A stretch of DNA of 63,494 nt, from contig NZ_NEEY01000007.1 of assembly GCF_002252085.1 (NCBI RefSeq), forward strand, positions 1 through 63,494, read 5' to 3'. This DNA comes from Aerococcus sp. 1KP-2016 (lineage in GTDB: Bacteria; Bacillota; Bacilli; Lactobacillales; Aerococcaceae). Of the stretch, positions 17,600-27,227 are shown piece by piece; the first letter of the stretch is position 1; each line of letters opens with the position of its first letter. Both the position numbers and the translations under genes were made by a program. Under the pieces are notes generated by a model. That model searched no databases and was not told the origin of the DNA. It saw only the letters and a program-made list of their open reading frames with translations.

Positions 17600-18702
17600 T
17601 TATACCCGTGTAATATAATTGCCTACAGGATAATCGTTTGGATCCAGTGCTGTCGTTTCTTTGTTTATCATGCGTGCGATTTCGCGGCCAATTAAGGGGC
17701 CGGTAGTTAAGCCACTAGAACCAAGCCCGCTGGCAACAAATAGATTCGTTTGATTAGGAACTGGCCCATAGAATGGGGCATAGTCACTGGCATAGGCGCG
17801 CGTGCCGACTTTCAATTCGCTAACTGGGAACTGAGCCAAAGCAGGGACAAGGGCATATGCTGTGGATAATATATCCGTTAATTGACTAGGGTTTGTGGAT
17901 AAATCATAACCTTGATCGTCTTCGTGAGTGGCCCCAATGTATATTTTGCCATCTAGGTGGGGAATAATGTCACCTTCACCTTCTGGCATAATCAAGGGGA
18001 TTTGACTGGTATCCCAGTCAGTTTGGATGACGGCAAGTTGTCCTTTTTGGGGGCGAATATCCACTTGAAATCCATGGTCAGTCAATAATTTTGGCAGCCA
18101 AGCGCCACTAGCTAAAACTACGGTATCATAGGATTCATTGTCTTCTTTCACGGTAATTTCATGGTCAGAAATACTATCTAATGATACCTTCATGTTCTTG
18201 ACACGTAGCCCAAAGGTGCGCGCACCGGCAAGTAAATCTTGGCATAAGACTTGGCCATCTACAACGGCTCCGGCATCGGTTTGAATGAGATCACTACTAT
18301 AGGTCCAATCGGGAAAAGCAACCTGTTGATAACTTGGGGATAACTTGTGAATTTCTTGAATTAAGGGAGCCTCAACTTGGCGTTTTTGGGCGATTGTCAT
18401 CAAATCATCAATTAATTTGGGCGTTTTCTTCAACAGCCAGGTTGTTTTTTGTTGATAAGCTGTGCTATCAATACCAGTTTCAGCTAAATCGGCGAGTAAG
18501 CCGGATAAAAATGCGCGCCACCATTGGCGAGGCGATACCAGGGTTTGTTTCGGCGTTTAGAAAACCAGGGACAGATGATGCCTGCTGCGGCTTTGGTGGC
18601 TTGACCCACGCCATCGTCGTATAGCGTTACATCGTGGTCTTGGGATAAATAAAAGGCAGCGGTAGATCCTACGATCCCGCCACCAATGATTGCAATCTTC
18701 AC
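17600..18702 (-). CDS. FAD-dependent glycine/D-amino acid oxidase-like protein (frameshifted in this sequence)
   Basis: DAAO/ThiO-family flavoenzyme of about 367 aa. The N-terminus has the FAD-binding Rossmann motif IAIIGGGIVGSTAAFYL; the C-terminal half has VVLASGAWLP, IRPQKGQLAVI and the second FAD contact VASGLGSSGLTTGPLIG. The two halves are in different frames: one A (plus strand) is missing in the run 18507-18511, and restoring it joins GGAHF to LSGLLADLAETG. GTG start with AAAGGAG eight bases upstream. It follows the membrane-protein gene by 26 bases on the same strand. Substrate not deducible. Confidence 0.8.
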
Positions 18703-18728
18703 GTAAATTGCTCCTTTATCTATATTGC

Positions 18729-19763
18729 TTATTTTTTGTGTTTCTTGTCATTTGAAGCTTTGTGGTCTTCTTTTTCTTGACGTTCTTGCATTTCCCGGTA
18801 GGTTTTACGGTTTAAGATGGGACGTTTAAGCATCAAAGTATTCCACAAATTATTCAAGCGCATTGGTTCGTCTGAAAAAGATGAGCCATTTGCTTCATCA
18901 TTGTTTCGTTCGGCTTCTTTCACAGGGCTTGGCGTGTCGTCGCTAGCTGTTGTTTGACCAGTCATGTAAGTATCTACTATAGGTGCGTCTTCAGCTGCAG
19001 TATTATTTTTCGCTACACGGTTTGAAATCCAATCGTCTACCTTGTCACCGACGTTGAAGTATTCAGACAGAATATAGTAGCCAAGGAAGATGGCATCGAT
19101 GAACCAGATGAACCACACGGGTAAATTAAATTGGGCTACCCGATAGTTATGGATGACATATGGTAGGAAGATGACCAAGACGCTGGCGAATAGGGCTGAA
19201 AATAGGTATAGGATGTTGAAGTCTTGATACCATTTACGGCCAAATGATGTGTTGCGTCGGAATTGGACCCAGAAGAATAGAGCTGAGAAAATGACGAATA
19301 TTTGCAAAGGTAGTCCTAGTCCTGAGATTGCGACCGGCATCTGGATTGCGGATGCGAAATCCCCCCACCATGCGTAGCCTGCGATGAACATATAGGTTGC
19401 ATAGATTGTTAGGGTAAGCAACACGAAGGCTACTACGCTAGGGATGTATTTACGAATGTCGAAATCATAACGGGCGATGTTTAGACGACGAAGGGTTAAT
19501 TTACAATAATCCTCGCCTGACATGCCTAAGACTTCTTCAGCGGAAATTTGACGTAATTCTGCGACTTGTAGTCGTTCAATCAGTTTGCTTAATTCTTGAT
19601 AAATGGCTGGTTGTCCAGGTGCGCTGGTTAGGAAATAGGTTTCGCAATCATCGTAAAATGATCGCATGTCTTTCGATAAGGCTGCGGCCTTTTGGCGGTT
19701 TTCATCGCGCAAGGCAAGGGCCTGGTCGTTCACCATATCGGTATTATATCTACGTTGTGCCAT
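18729..19763 (-). CDS. Uncharacterised membrane protein
   Basis: 344 aa. A helical soluble N-terminus (about 100 residues, with YFLTSAPGQPAIYQELSKLIERL) is followed by four hydrophobic segments (about 105-130, 145-165, 180-205, 215-240) and a charged tail ending in KKHKK. The N-terminal part loosely resembles DUF1129/DUF1048-type proteins, but I do not recognise it with confidence. ATG at 19763 has GAGGAG eight bases upstream. Probably co-transcribed with the downstream oxidase. Confidence 0.6.
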   Translation of the reverse strand: MAQRRYNTDMVNDQALALRDENRQKAAALSKDMRSFYDDCETYFLTSAPGQPAIYQELSKLIERLQVAELRQISAEEVLGMSGEDYCKLTLRRLNIARYDFDIRKYIPSVVAFVLLTLTIYATYMFIAGYAWWGDFASAIQMPVAISGLGLPLQIFVIFSALFFWVQFRRNTSFGRKWYQDFNILYLFSALFASVLVIFLPYVIHNYRVAQFNLPVWFIWFIDAIFLGYYILSEYFNVGDKVDDWISNRVAKNNTAAEDAPIVDTYMTGQTTASDDTPSPVKEAERNNDEANGSSFSDEPMRLNNLWNTLMLKRPILNRKTYREMQERQEKEDHKASNDKKHKK

Positions 19764-20115
19764 TTGATACACTCCTCATTACACTTGATACTAGAAAAAT
19801 AGGCAGATGATGATTATCGGCTATTTTTATACTATTTTATTATAGCTTACCTCAGAATAGTTCGATAGTGATACGGCAAAAAATCCAAGAAAAGTCATAT
19901 GATACATGGCTTTTTAATTGCGCGTAATGTGTATGTTGACCCTATCTACTGAATGAAAAAATGGTGCAGTGTCCATAATTGAGGAAAAAATCAGTTTTTC
20001 TAAGTATTTTCATGAAAACGAATGAAGCTTCTGCTACCTGCACTACTTTTCATGAGCGATTAATGATAGAATACTAACAAATATCTAAATTTCCGTATAT
20101 GAGAGGATGTTCCCA
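19764..20115. other. Divergent intergenic region, 352 bp
   Basis: Holds the promoters of two divergent genes. A weak plus-strand -10 TAGAAT (20067-20072) precedes the aminotransferase, and a TTTTCATGAAAA palindrome lies at 20007-20018. No gene or RNA recognised. Confidence 0.4.
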
Positions 20116-21273
20116 ATGACTATCAACAAACGATTAGCACAAATTACCAAATCAGAAATCCGCGCCTTTGACGCCAAGGTTTCAAATATTCCAAATCTAC
20201 TAAATTTCACCATTGGAGAACCCAACTTTGATACACCAACTTTTGTCAAAGAAGCAGCCAAACGTGCGATTGATGAGAATCAAACCCACTATGCACCGTC
20301 AGATGGCTTACCTGAATTACGCCATGCGATTGCGGACTACTACAAACGCCGTCAAAATCTTGATTTAAACTGGGATCAAATTCTAGTGACAGTCGGGGCA
20401 ACACAAGGTTTTATGATTACGATGATGGCGCTATTGAATGAGGGAGACAAAGTATTTATTCCATCACCTTACTTCCCTTTATATGGTTATGCATCTATTT
20501 TGTCAGGTGCTGATACCATTAAATTTGACACTTCAGCGGATGGCTTCACCTTAACAGCGGAAGCTTTAGAAGCTCAATTAACGGCCCATCCTGAAATTAA
20601 ATTAGTCATGTTAAACTACCCGAATAACCCGGCAGGTACGACATATAACAAGGCTCAAATTCAAGAACTTGCAGCCGTTTTGCGTAAACACCCGGATGTT
20701 TATATCATGTCAGATGAAATTTATGCTGATTTAGTATACGGGGACCCACATTACTCAATATTGGAAGAATTACCTGATCAAGTGATTTTATTAGCTGGTG
20801 CATCAAAATCATTTGCTATGACGGGCTTCCGTTTAGGTTTCTTGCACATTCCAGCAAATCAATATGAAGAATTTTTCAAAATATTCCAAACAATGGTGAC
20901 GTGTGTATCCACACCAGATCAATGGGCGGGTGCAGCTGCCTATAATGAAGGCGATCAAGTTGTTGACGAGATGCGCGATGAATATAATCGTCGCCGTCAG
21001 TTAATAGTGGGTCGTTTAGAAGGCATGGGAATTGAAGTACCTGAAGCAGCGGGGGCTTTCTATGTCTTCCCTCGTATTCCGGCAAGCTATGGAGATGACG
21101 ACGAACGTTTTGCCATCGATTTAGCTGAAAAAGGCAAAGTAGGTGTCATTCCAGGTTCAGCCTTTGGACCAGGAGGGGAAGGGCATTTCCGATTTTCATA
21201 TGCAGCTGCCTACGAGGACATTGCAGTAGCTATGGACCGGATGGATGCGTTCATGCAAACATTAGCTAAATAA
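20116..21273 (+). CDS. Class I/II PLP-dependent aminotransferase (PatA/AraT-like)
   Basis: Fold-type I aminotransferase, 385 aa. FTIGEPNFDTP near residue 30, the cofactor contact NYPNNPAGTTY near 173, SDEIYADLVY, the PLP lysine in GASKSFAMTGFRLGF (about residue 234) and the substrate Arg in HFRFSYA. Family members transfer amino groups from aromatic amino acids, methionine or N-acetyl-diaminopimelate; sequence alone does not decide. The ATG at 20116 has GAGAGG in front, while one three codons upstream has none. Monocistronic. Confidence 0.88.
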   Translation: MTINKRLAQITKSEIRAFDAKVSNIPNLLNFTIGEPNFDTPTFVKEAAKRAIDENQTHYAPSDGLPELRHAIADYYKRRQNLDLNWDQILVTVGATQGFMITMMALLNEGDKVFIPSPYFPLYGYASILSGADTIKFDTSADGFTLTAEALEAQLTAHPEIKLVMLNYPNNPAGTTYNKAQIQELAAVLRKHPDVYIMSDEIYADLVYGDPHYSILEELPDQVILLAGASKSFAMTGFRLGFLHIPANQYEEFFKIFQTMVTCVSTPDQWAGAAAYNEGDQVVDEMRDEYNRRRQLIVGRLEGMGIEVPEAAGAFYVFPRIPASYGDDDERFAIDLAEKGKVGVIPGSAFGPGGEGHFRFSYAAAYEDIAVAMDRMDAFMQTLAK

Positions 21274-21433
21274 GTACCTTTTGTGAGAAATGTTTAAAAT
21301 TCCTTAGTCGGGGCGCTCGCTATTTGCTAAGCAAAAATCCCTGAAAGCATTTGGGCTAAGTATCGACCAAAATAGACAGGGTTAGCCTTCTTCAAGTAAA
21401 ATGAAGGGAAGATACATTTTGAGGGGGGATTGA

Positions 21434-22678
21434 ATGAGTGAATCAAATGAAATAAAGCAAGTCAATTGGGTTCGCGACGTCATCATATTTTTAACGAGCC
21501 AGGGTATATCCCTTTTTGGTTCATCTATCGTCCAATATGCCATCATGTGGTATATCACGATTGAAACCGGTTCGGGCCTTATGTTGACCTTATATATGGT
21601 TTGCGGTTTCCTACCTACTTTCTTGCTATCACCTTTTGCAGGAGTATGGGCCGACCGTTACAACCGAAAATTATTGATTATGTTAGCCGACGGGGGGATT
21701 GCCCTTGCGACACTAATCCTGGTGTATTTCTATAGCATAGGCTATCAGGAAATTTGGATGTTGCTGATTGTGGCGGCAATTCGTGCCCTAGGTGCGGCCG
21801 TCCAAACGCCAGCTGTCGGTGCTGTCTTACCACAAATTGTTCCTAAAGAACATTTGACACGTATTAATGGCTTAAATTCCTCTATTCAAGGAATCTTAAA
21901 CTTTGGCTCGCCTTTAATCGCAGCAGCATTGTTTGCCGTTTGGCCCTTATCGCAGATTTTCCTAGTGGACGTGGTGACAGCCGGATTAGCCATCTTTACT
22001 ATGCTATTCCTAAAAGTCAAAACACATGATAAGGCCAACCAAGATCAAGAAGCTAGCTATATGGATGACTTTAAACTAGGCATACGTTACGTATGGGAAC
22101 ACGAATTCTTACGCAATCTCTTTATTTTGCTAGCCTTGTTTATGATCATGGTTGCACCCGCATCCATGCTGCCCGTACTTGTCGTTACCCGTACCTATGG
22201 TGGTGAAGTATGGCGATTATCTACTATAGAAATTGCCTTTTCTGCTGGCTTTGTCCTTGGTGGCGCAATCATTTCCTGGTGGGGTGGGTTTTCTAATCGT
22301 ACAAAAACCATTTCAGTTGGTGCAGCGCTGCTCGCAGCATGTACCTTAGGCTTGGGTATGACGACTAACTTCTGGGCCTATGTCGTCTTGATGGTTCTAA
22401 CCGGCATAGCCGTACCCTTCTTCAATACGCCAGCTATGGTGCTTATTCAAGAACACGTGGAAGATGCCTATCTCGGTCGTGTCTTCGGCGTCATGTCCAT
22501 GATCAATACCGCTATGATACCACTTGGTATGTCTCTATTTGGCCCGCTAGCCGATATCATGCCAATTGCAATTATTCTAATATTTGCGGGTATCGTGCTC
22601 ATGATCATTGCCTTTGCCTTTAGCCGAAACAAAGCACTCATCGCAGCCGGTAAGCCTTTAACTAAGACTGACGTTTAA
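21434..22678 (+). CDS. MFS efflux transporter (MefA-like)
   Basis: 414 aa major facilitator with about 12 membrane segments. The N-terminal pattern FLTSQGISLFGSSIVQYAIMWYI and the loop FAGVWADRYNRKLLIM are typical of the MFS_3 group that includes macrolide and enterobactin exporters. Substrate unknown, and similarity does not imply drug resistance. Strong GAGGGGGG ribosome site. It abuts the gldA remnant, so a deletion probably ended just past its stop codon. Confidence 0.85.
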   Translation: MSESNEIKQVNWVRDVIIFLTSQGISLFGSSIVQYAIMWYITIETGSGLMLTLYMVCGFLPTFLLSPFAGVWADRYNRKLLIMLADGGIALATLILVYFYSIGYQEIWMLLIVAAIRALGAAVQTPAVGAVLPQIVPKEHLTRINGLNSSIQGILNFGSPLIAAALFAVWPLSQIFLVDVVTAGLAIFTMLFLKVKTHDKANQDQEASYMDDFKLGIRYVWEHEFLRNLFILLALFMIMVAPASMLPVLVVTRTYGGEVWRLSTIEIAFSAGFVLGGAIISWWGGFSNRTKTISVGAALLAACTLGLGMTTNFWAYVVLMVLTGIAVPFFNTPAMVLIQEHVEDAYLGRVFGVMSMINTAMIPLGMSLFGPLADIMPIAIILIFAGIVLMIIAFAFSRNKALIAAGKPLTKTDV

Positions 22679-22683
22679 TATTT

Positions 22684-22956
22684 TGTCAAAAAGTAGCTTA
22701 CGGTGTCTTGGTACAATTAGTATTAGAAGGCCGTTCAGAAGAAGAAATCTTGAAATACGCTAACTTCTTCAAAGCAATTGGTTTACCAACAACATTAGCA
22801 GACATCCACTTGGAAAATGCTTCATTCGAAGACTTAATAAAAGTAGGTGCCTTAGCAACTTCTGAAGGTGAAACATTACAAAACTTTGATCCAGAAGTAA
22901 CTGCAGAAGACGTAGCTTACGCAATCCAAGCAGTAAACGCATTAACTTCTAAATAA
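22684..22956 (+). pseudogene. gldA: C-terminal remnant of glycerol dehydrogenase
   Basis: About 90 codons matching the end of the iron-dependent alcohol/glycerol dehydrogenase GldA: KVAYGVLVQLVLEGRSEEE, GLPTTLADIHLE and a terminal AIQAVNALTSK. The frame begins within a few bases of the MFS stop with no start or ribosome site of its own. The lost part holds the NAD and metal sites, so no activity is expected. The frame itself is undamaged and its codon choice resembles highly expressed genes here, which suggests a recent deletion. Confidence 0.8.
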
Positions 22957-22992
22957 GTTAGCCCATAAAAACTGACGAATCAAAGATAAACG

Positions 22993-23031
22993 AAAGCCAT
23001 TCAAGTGTCGACATCACTTGAATGGCTTTTT
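22993..23031 (+). terminator. Terminator after the gldA remnant
   Basis: AAAGCCATTCAAGTG and CACTTGAATGGCTTT, perfect 15-base arms with a seven-base loop and a T tail. Confidence 0.92.
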
Positions 23032-23074
23032 ATATACAATTGGTTATGTTTATTCTAATCATGTTTTAAATTGA

Positions 23075-23366
23075 GAAAACTGTGATTAGAGAATGAACCT
23101 GTCATTCTATAATTTTGGGCGTTTTTTTCAAGAATAAATGGCGGTACTATAAAATAGGTTATTTTTTTATAGCATATATTTTCATATTTGATAGATTTTA
23201 TGATTTATAAAGAACGAGCCGTCATATAATAATATTCGTCAATTATTTATAGTATGAAATTTTATATGATAAAATTTCGCATTATTTTCTAGTATCTCGA
23301 ATTATACTTTAACGAACTCATTCACAATACAGGAAAAGCGGTTGGAACTATTTGTCCCAACCGCAT
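23075..23366 (+). repeat. AT-rich dispersed repeat, copy 2
   Basis: About 290 bp alike to 17262-17540 (reverse) and 47311-47605. Contains AGAATGAACCTGTCATTCT, a GAAATTTTAT/ATAAAATTTC inverted repeat and ends in a hairpin GCGGTTGG/CCAACCGC. Plus-oriented, behind the gldA remnant. Confidence 0.75.
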
Positions 23367-23482
23367 GACAACTAAAATTTTTAAAGCAAAGGATATTTTT
23401 ACGATACATGTAGCTTGCAGGTATACGAGTTTCTAGATGAGCATCCATCAGCCACCGTGGTGTTCAGTTTTTATATAGTGGC

Positions 23483-23712
23483 GTGACTTATTGAGGGGAA
23501 ATAAGTCACAAAATTGGCAGGAGTGTGACTTATAAAAGTATATAGGTCGCGGTTTTTGGAGGGTGTGACTTATAAAAACAAATAAGTCATAAATATAGCG
23601 CATGTGTGACCTATAAGAGCAAATAAGTCACAAGATTCCCTCAGTGTGACCTATCCAACAGAATAAGTCATAAATATAGCGTATGTGTGACTTATAAAAG
23701 CATATAAGTCAC
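23483..23712. repeat. Array of six hairpins, period 40-42 bp
   Basis: Inverted repeats GTGACTTAT...ATAAGTCAC start at 23483, 23525, 23565, 23606, 23646 and 23687. Arms are 9-10 bases, loops 6-9 bases, spacers 14-16 bases and mostly different. Hairpin 2 has GTGACTTATA with TATAGGTCGC, where both changes keep U-G pairs. No gene lies in it; 23367-23482 shows nothing else. Confidence 0.85.
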
Positions 23713-23753
23713 AACATTAACCTATACCTACCCAATCCATTTTTTATTAATCA

Positions 23754-23793
23754 AAAAACATCCGCGAACCAAAAATTGGGTTCGCGGATGTTT
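23754..23793. terminator. Bidirectional terminator of the aldo/keto reductase gene
   Basis: AACATCCGCGAACC and GGTTCGCGGATGTT arms with A and T runs on both sides. Confidence 0.92.
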
Positions 23794-23806
23794 TTGTTTG
23801 CCTAGA

Positions 23807-24664
23807 TTATTTCCAGTCGGCGTTTTTCATTTGTAAGATTTGGTTGACGCGGCGGCGATCCCAATGGGGCCAAGTATTGGGTTGACCAGTTTCAAGTGCT
23901 TTCAATGTGTTCATGTCTTCATCGGAAAGGGTGAAGTCGAAGATATCGAAGTTTTCAATCATGCGGTCGCGGTGTGTGGTTTTTGGAATCACGATGCGGT
24001 CAAGCTGCAGTAAGAATCGTAAACCAACTTGACTGTTACTTTTACCATATTTTCCGCCAATTTCAGCAAGCACTGGATGGGTGAAGAAATCATGTTTCCC
24101 TTGAGCGAGTGGTCCCCAAGCTTCGAATGCAGTACCGTAATGAGACATGGTGTCTGCCAATTCATCTTGTTGGTGGAAGACGTGCGATTCCACTTGATTG
24201 ACTGCAGGCACAGTGTCTACAAATTTAACAAAATCAAGATAGCGTCCCGGGTAGAAGTTTGATACCCCAATAGCACGAATCACACCTTGACGATGTAATT
24301 TTTCCAAAGCACGCCAAGCACCGTAGTAGTCACCAAATGGTTGGTGTAATAAGACAAGGTCAAGATAGTCTGTGCCCAGGCGTTTCAATGAACCGTATAC
24401 AGCATCTTCTGTTTTTTGCTCGCCAAAATTTGTAGGCCAAATTTTAGTTGTCAGGAAAATTTCTCTACGAGGTACGTCAGATTTATCTAAGGCTGAGCCG
24501 ACAGCTTCCTCGTTTTGATAATATTGGGCTGTATCGATAGAACGATAGCCCACTTCTAATGCATCCAGTACTGAACGTTCACATTCTTCAAAGTCATTGA
24601 TTTGAAAAACACCAAAACCTAGTTTAGGCATGGTAATACCATTATTTAAGCGAATATATTCCAT
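23807..24664 (-). CDS. Aldo/keto reductase
   Basis: NADPH-dependent (beta/alpha)8-barrel reductase, 285 aa. The catalytic set is visible: Asp and Tyr in SIDTAQYYQNEEAVG (about 45-59), Lys in FLTTKIWP and His in LVLLHQPFGD. The C-terminal VIPKTTHRDRMIENFDIFDF is the cofactor site. Matches the Firmicutes 2,5-diketo-gluconate/methylglyoxal reductase group (YvgN-like); substrate open. The ATG at 24664 has GGAGG seven bases upstream; earlier in-frame ATGs lack one. Confidence 0.92.
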   Translation of the reverse strand: MEYIRLNNGITMPKLGFGVFQINDFEECERSVLDALEVGYRSIDTAQYYQNEEAVGSALDKSDVPRREIFLTTKIWPTNFGEQKTEDAVYGSLKRLGTDYLDLVLLHQPFGDYYGAWRALEKLHRQGVIRAIGVSNFYPGRYLDFVKFVDTVPAVNQVESHVFHQQDELADTMSHYGTAFEAWGPLAQGKHDFFTHPVLAEIGGKYGKSNSQVGLRFLLQLDRIVIPKTTHRDRMIENFDIFDFTLSDEDMNTLKALETGQPNTWPHWDRRRVNQILQMKNADWK

Positions 24665-24747
24665 GTTGCCACCTCCGTTGCTTCTATTATATAAGAAAAG
24701 CATTTCGTATTCATGATGTAAGCCCTTCAATTGAAGACGTACATTTG

Positions 24748-26133
24748 CTAATCAATATCCAAATGCTCGTCTAGCGGTGTTAGTTTACCACTTTTCGTCA
24801 TTGCATGAATCTGCTTCAAGATTGGTTCAAACAGGGTAATGTGGTTACGATTCTTACCATAGAAAAGTTCGTTTGGTAAGAAAATGCGTTCATCCCCGCG
24901 TTGTTGCCCGGTAAAGGCGGCAATCAAACTAGAAGCAACAGATAATTCAACCATGTTGCCATTTTTTTCGACCAATTCAATTTGAGTTCGCGGTTTCTCA
25001 GCACTTGGGCGATAGAAGTCATATGGTAAATCGAAACGAGAGTTTAAGGCAACATAGTAACGGATGTCATAGCCCAATTTACCCACCAAATCAATCAGCA
25101 CTTTTAAGTCTTCTTGATTTTCTTCTTCACTATAAGTAACAGATTTAAATGGTTTTCGGTCAATAAAACGAATAGCCAAATCCTTCAGAATGGGATCATT
25201 GGCAAAATGAATCCAGTGTTGGAAATAGGTTTGTAAAACCCCATCATCTAAACGTAGGTAGTCATCCAATGTCCAGTTTTGCATGAAAAATGGTTCTAAG
25301 AATGGCGCATAGGTTTCATGATCTAGGTAAGGATCTTCTGTTAAAAAGAGTTCTTGCGCCCTTTCCAGTAAATGATTTAGGAGCATTTCCATGCCTCGGG
25401 AAACAGGGTGGAAATAGACTTGCATGTACATCTGATAACGGCTGGTGATATAATCTTCTACTGCATGCATACCGTTGTAGTCAAAACGAATCCCGTCTTT
25501 ATATGGGTGCATGACGCGTAAAATACGACTCAAATCAAAATTACCATAGTTGGTTCCCGAAAAATACGAATCGCGTAACAAATAATCCATCCGGTCTGCA
25601 TCGATTTGACTAGAAATCAATTGCACCACTTGCGGATTTGGATATGTCTTATTAATGACAGAGGCCACTTTATTCGGGAACTCTTCGCTCACTGAACGCA
25701 AGACTTGATTGACTTCAGTATTTTCAGACAAGATAATTTGTTGCGTGATTTCTTCATGATTGGTATTAAAAATGCTTTCAAACGTATGAGAAAAAGGGCC
25801 GTGACCAATATCGTGTAGTAAGGCTGCACATAGTACCACCAAACGTTCTGAATCATCCCAAACGCCACCATCTTCAATGGCATAGTTACGGACGAATTTA
25901 TCGCAAATCTTGCGGGCAATCTCATACACGCCTAGGGAATGGCTGAAGCGAGAATGTTCAGCCCCATGAAAAGTATAAGAAGCTGTACCCATTTGTTTAA
26001 TACGGCGTAATCGTTGCATTTCCTTGGTGTTGATAAGGTCCATAATGACTTGTTGTTGGACATGGATGTAATCGTGGACAGGGTCCCGGAATACTTTTTC
26101 TGGGATTCGTTTACTTGCTTCGGCAATACTCAT
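24748..26133 (-). CDS. HD-domain phosphohydrolase, dGTPase-like (YwfO)
   Basis: 461 aa. HD metal site: HSRFSHSLGVYEIA (His near residue 59), LLHDIGHGPFSHTFES (HD near 106) and the later Asp in SSQIDADRMDYLLRDS. Resembles Bacillus YwfO and enterococcal dNTP triphosphohydrolases that tune dNTP pools. ATG with AAGGAG seven bases upstream. lipL lies upstream on the same strand, 69 bases away; the ywf pairing is also found in Bacillus. Confidence 0.9.
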   Translation of the reverse strand: MSIAEASKRIPEKVFRDPVHDYIHVQQQVIMDLINTKEMQRLRRIKQMGTASYTFHGAEHSRFSHSLGVYEIARKICDKFVRNYAIEDGGVWDDSERLVVLCAALLHDIGHGPFSHTFESIFNTNHEEITQQIILSENTEVNQVLRSVSEEFPNKVASVINKTYPNPQVVQLISSQIDADRMDYLLRDSYFSGTNYGNFDLSRILRVMHPYKDGIRFDYNGMHAVEDYITSRYQMYMQVYFHPVSRGMEMLLNHLLERAQELFLTEDPYLDHETYAPFLEPFFMQNWTLDDYLRLDDGVLQTYFQHWIHFANDPILKDLAIRFIDRKPFKSVTYSEEENQEDLKVLIDLVGKLGYDIRYYVALNSRFDLPYDFYRPSAEKPRTQIELVEKNGNMVELSVASSLIAAFTGQQRGDERIFLPNELFYGKNRNHITLFEPILKQIHAMTKSGKLTPLDEHLDID

Positions 26134-26202
26134 AACAGTCTCCTTTGGTGAAAGTCCTTCACTCTATATATACGTTATTTTTGACGCAAAGCGCTTGAAT
26201 GA

Positions 26203-27078
26203 TTAGTCTCTTGCTAGAATATCATAGACTATTTGGTTGCGCTTCTGCATACGTTCTAGGTATTCGTTCGTCTCTATCATTGTTATTTCACGGTTTTCAA
26301 CCATCACGCCATTCACTTTAAAGGCCGTCAAGAAATCATCAATAAAATCTTGAACACTGGTGATGGCGGTGAAATCACTGAGGTTACGCATGATATCGGG
26401 ATCCACTTGCGGATAACGCCCTTTATCATCAAGGTCGGCGCGACCAGCGGCATACATGTCCCGAACTACTTGTCCGCGCTTGGCCTGATCTCCGGAGATA
26501 GAAATATAGACATAGATGCCTACTGCATGACCAATGCGACGTTGGGCGATGCCGGCAATTTTTTTGCCATGAATCGAAACGTCAAATTTACCGGGACAAT
26601 ATGATGTCTCAATTTCGCCAACTGTTAATTCAATATTGTGGGCGTCCATGGCTTCCTGCATGAGGTCAACAATCAGCTGATAGGCGTCATCGATGGCCAA
26701 ACGTTTGGATTTGGTATCCAATAACAGGGTGAAATTCAGGACGTTGGGATCTGAAACCACCGTTAAACCACCGGCAGGACGAACGACAGGTACAATGCCG
26801 CTTGTAGCATATAAATGCTTCACAGCATCCGGTAAGTTGGGCAAACGCGTGTCCATACCACCAAGAATCACGGTTGGACTGGTTGGCCAAAAATGTAAGG
26901 CTAACGGGGCGTCAAATTGTCCCCGGTTAATTGCATTCAAAATAGCGTCGTCCACCGCAAATGGCGTCAATAACTGATCATGGTCTGCCAAAGATAGGGG
27001 ATGACTATCATGATGAATATCTTGATACACTGCCATGTGCAATGGTTGATCCGATGGTAGAAAACTATCAAATAGCAT
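26203..27078 (-). CDS. lipL: Octanoyl-[GcvH]:protein N-octanoyltransferase (LipL)
   Basis: Biotin/lipoate A/B ligase fold, 291 aa, moving octanoyl or lipoyl groups between GcvH and dehydrogenase subunits. RPAGGLTVVSDPNVLNF at 100-116 binds the acyl chain. SYCPGKFDVSIHGKKIAGIAQRR carries Cys161, the amidotransferase nucleophile that separates LipL from ATP-using LplA. Members without this Cys are LplA-like, so the call rests on it. Probably co-transcribed with ywfO. Confidence 0.85.
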   Translation of the reverse strand: MLFDSFLPSDQPLHMAVYQDIHHDSHPLSLADHDQLLTPFAVDDAILNAINRGQFDAPLALHFWPTSPTVILGGMDTRLPNLPDAVKHLYATSGIVPVVRPAGGLTVVSDPNVLNFTLLLDTKSKRLAIDDAYQLIVDLMQEAMDAHNIELTVGEIETSYCPGKFDVSIHGKKIAGIAQRRIGHAVGIYVYISISGDQAKRGQVVRDMYAAGRADLDDKGRYPQVDPDIMRNLSDFTAITSVQDFIDDFLTAFKVNGVMVENREITMIETNEYLERMQKRNQIVYDILARD

Positions 27079-27167
27079 AAGTCTATCCTTTCGTAACTTT
27101 TGCCTATATTATAGCATAAAAAGGCTTGCAATCGTGATTTCAAGGCGGTTTCTAAAGGTCGCAATCC

Positions 27168-27196
27168 TTTCACACCAGCTTGAATCATGGTAAAAT
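27168..27196 (+). promoter_or_regulatory. Promoter of ywiB-rpoE
   Basis: TTTCAC (27168-27173), 17 bases, TAAAAT (27191-27196), 31 bases before the ATG. Confidence 0.6.
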
Positions 27197-27227
27197 AGAA
27201 AGGATGAAAATTTAGAGGAGGCTACCT

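Noticed and set aside
23483-23712. CRISPR array
   Set aside because: The repeated units are palindromes of changing sequence with 14-16 base spacers, partly alike, and no cas gene is near.
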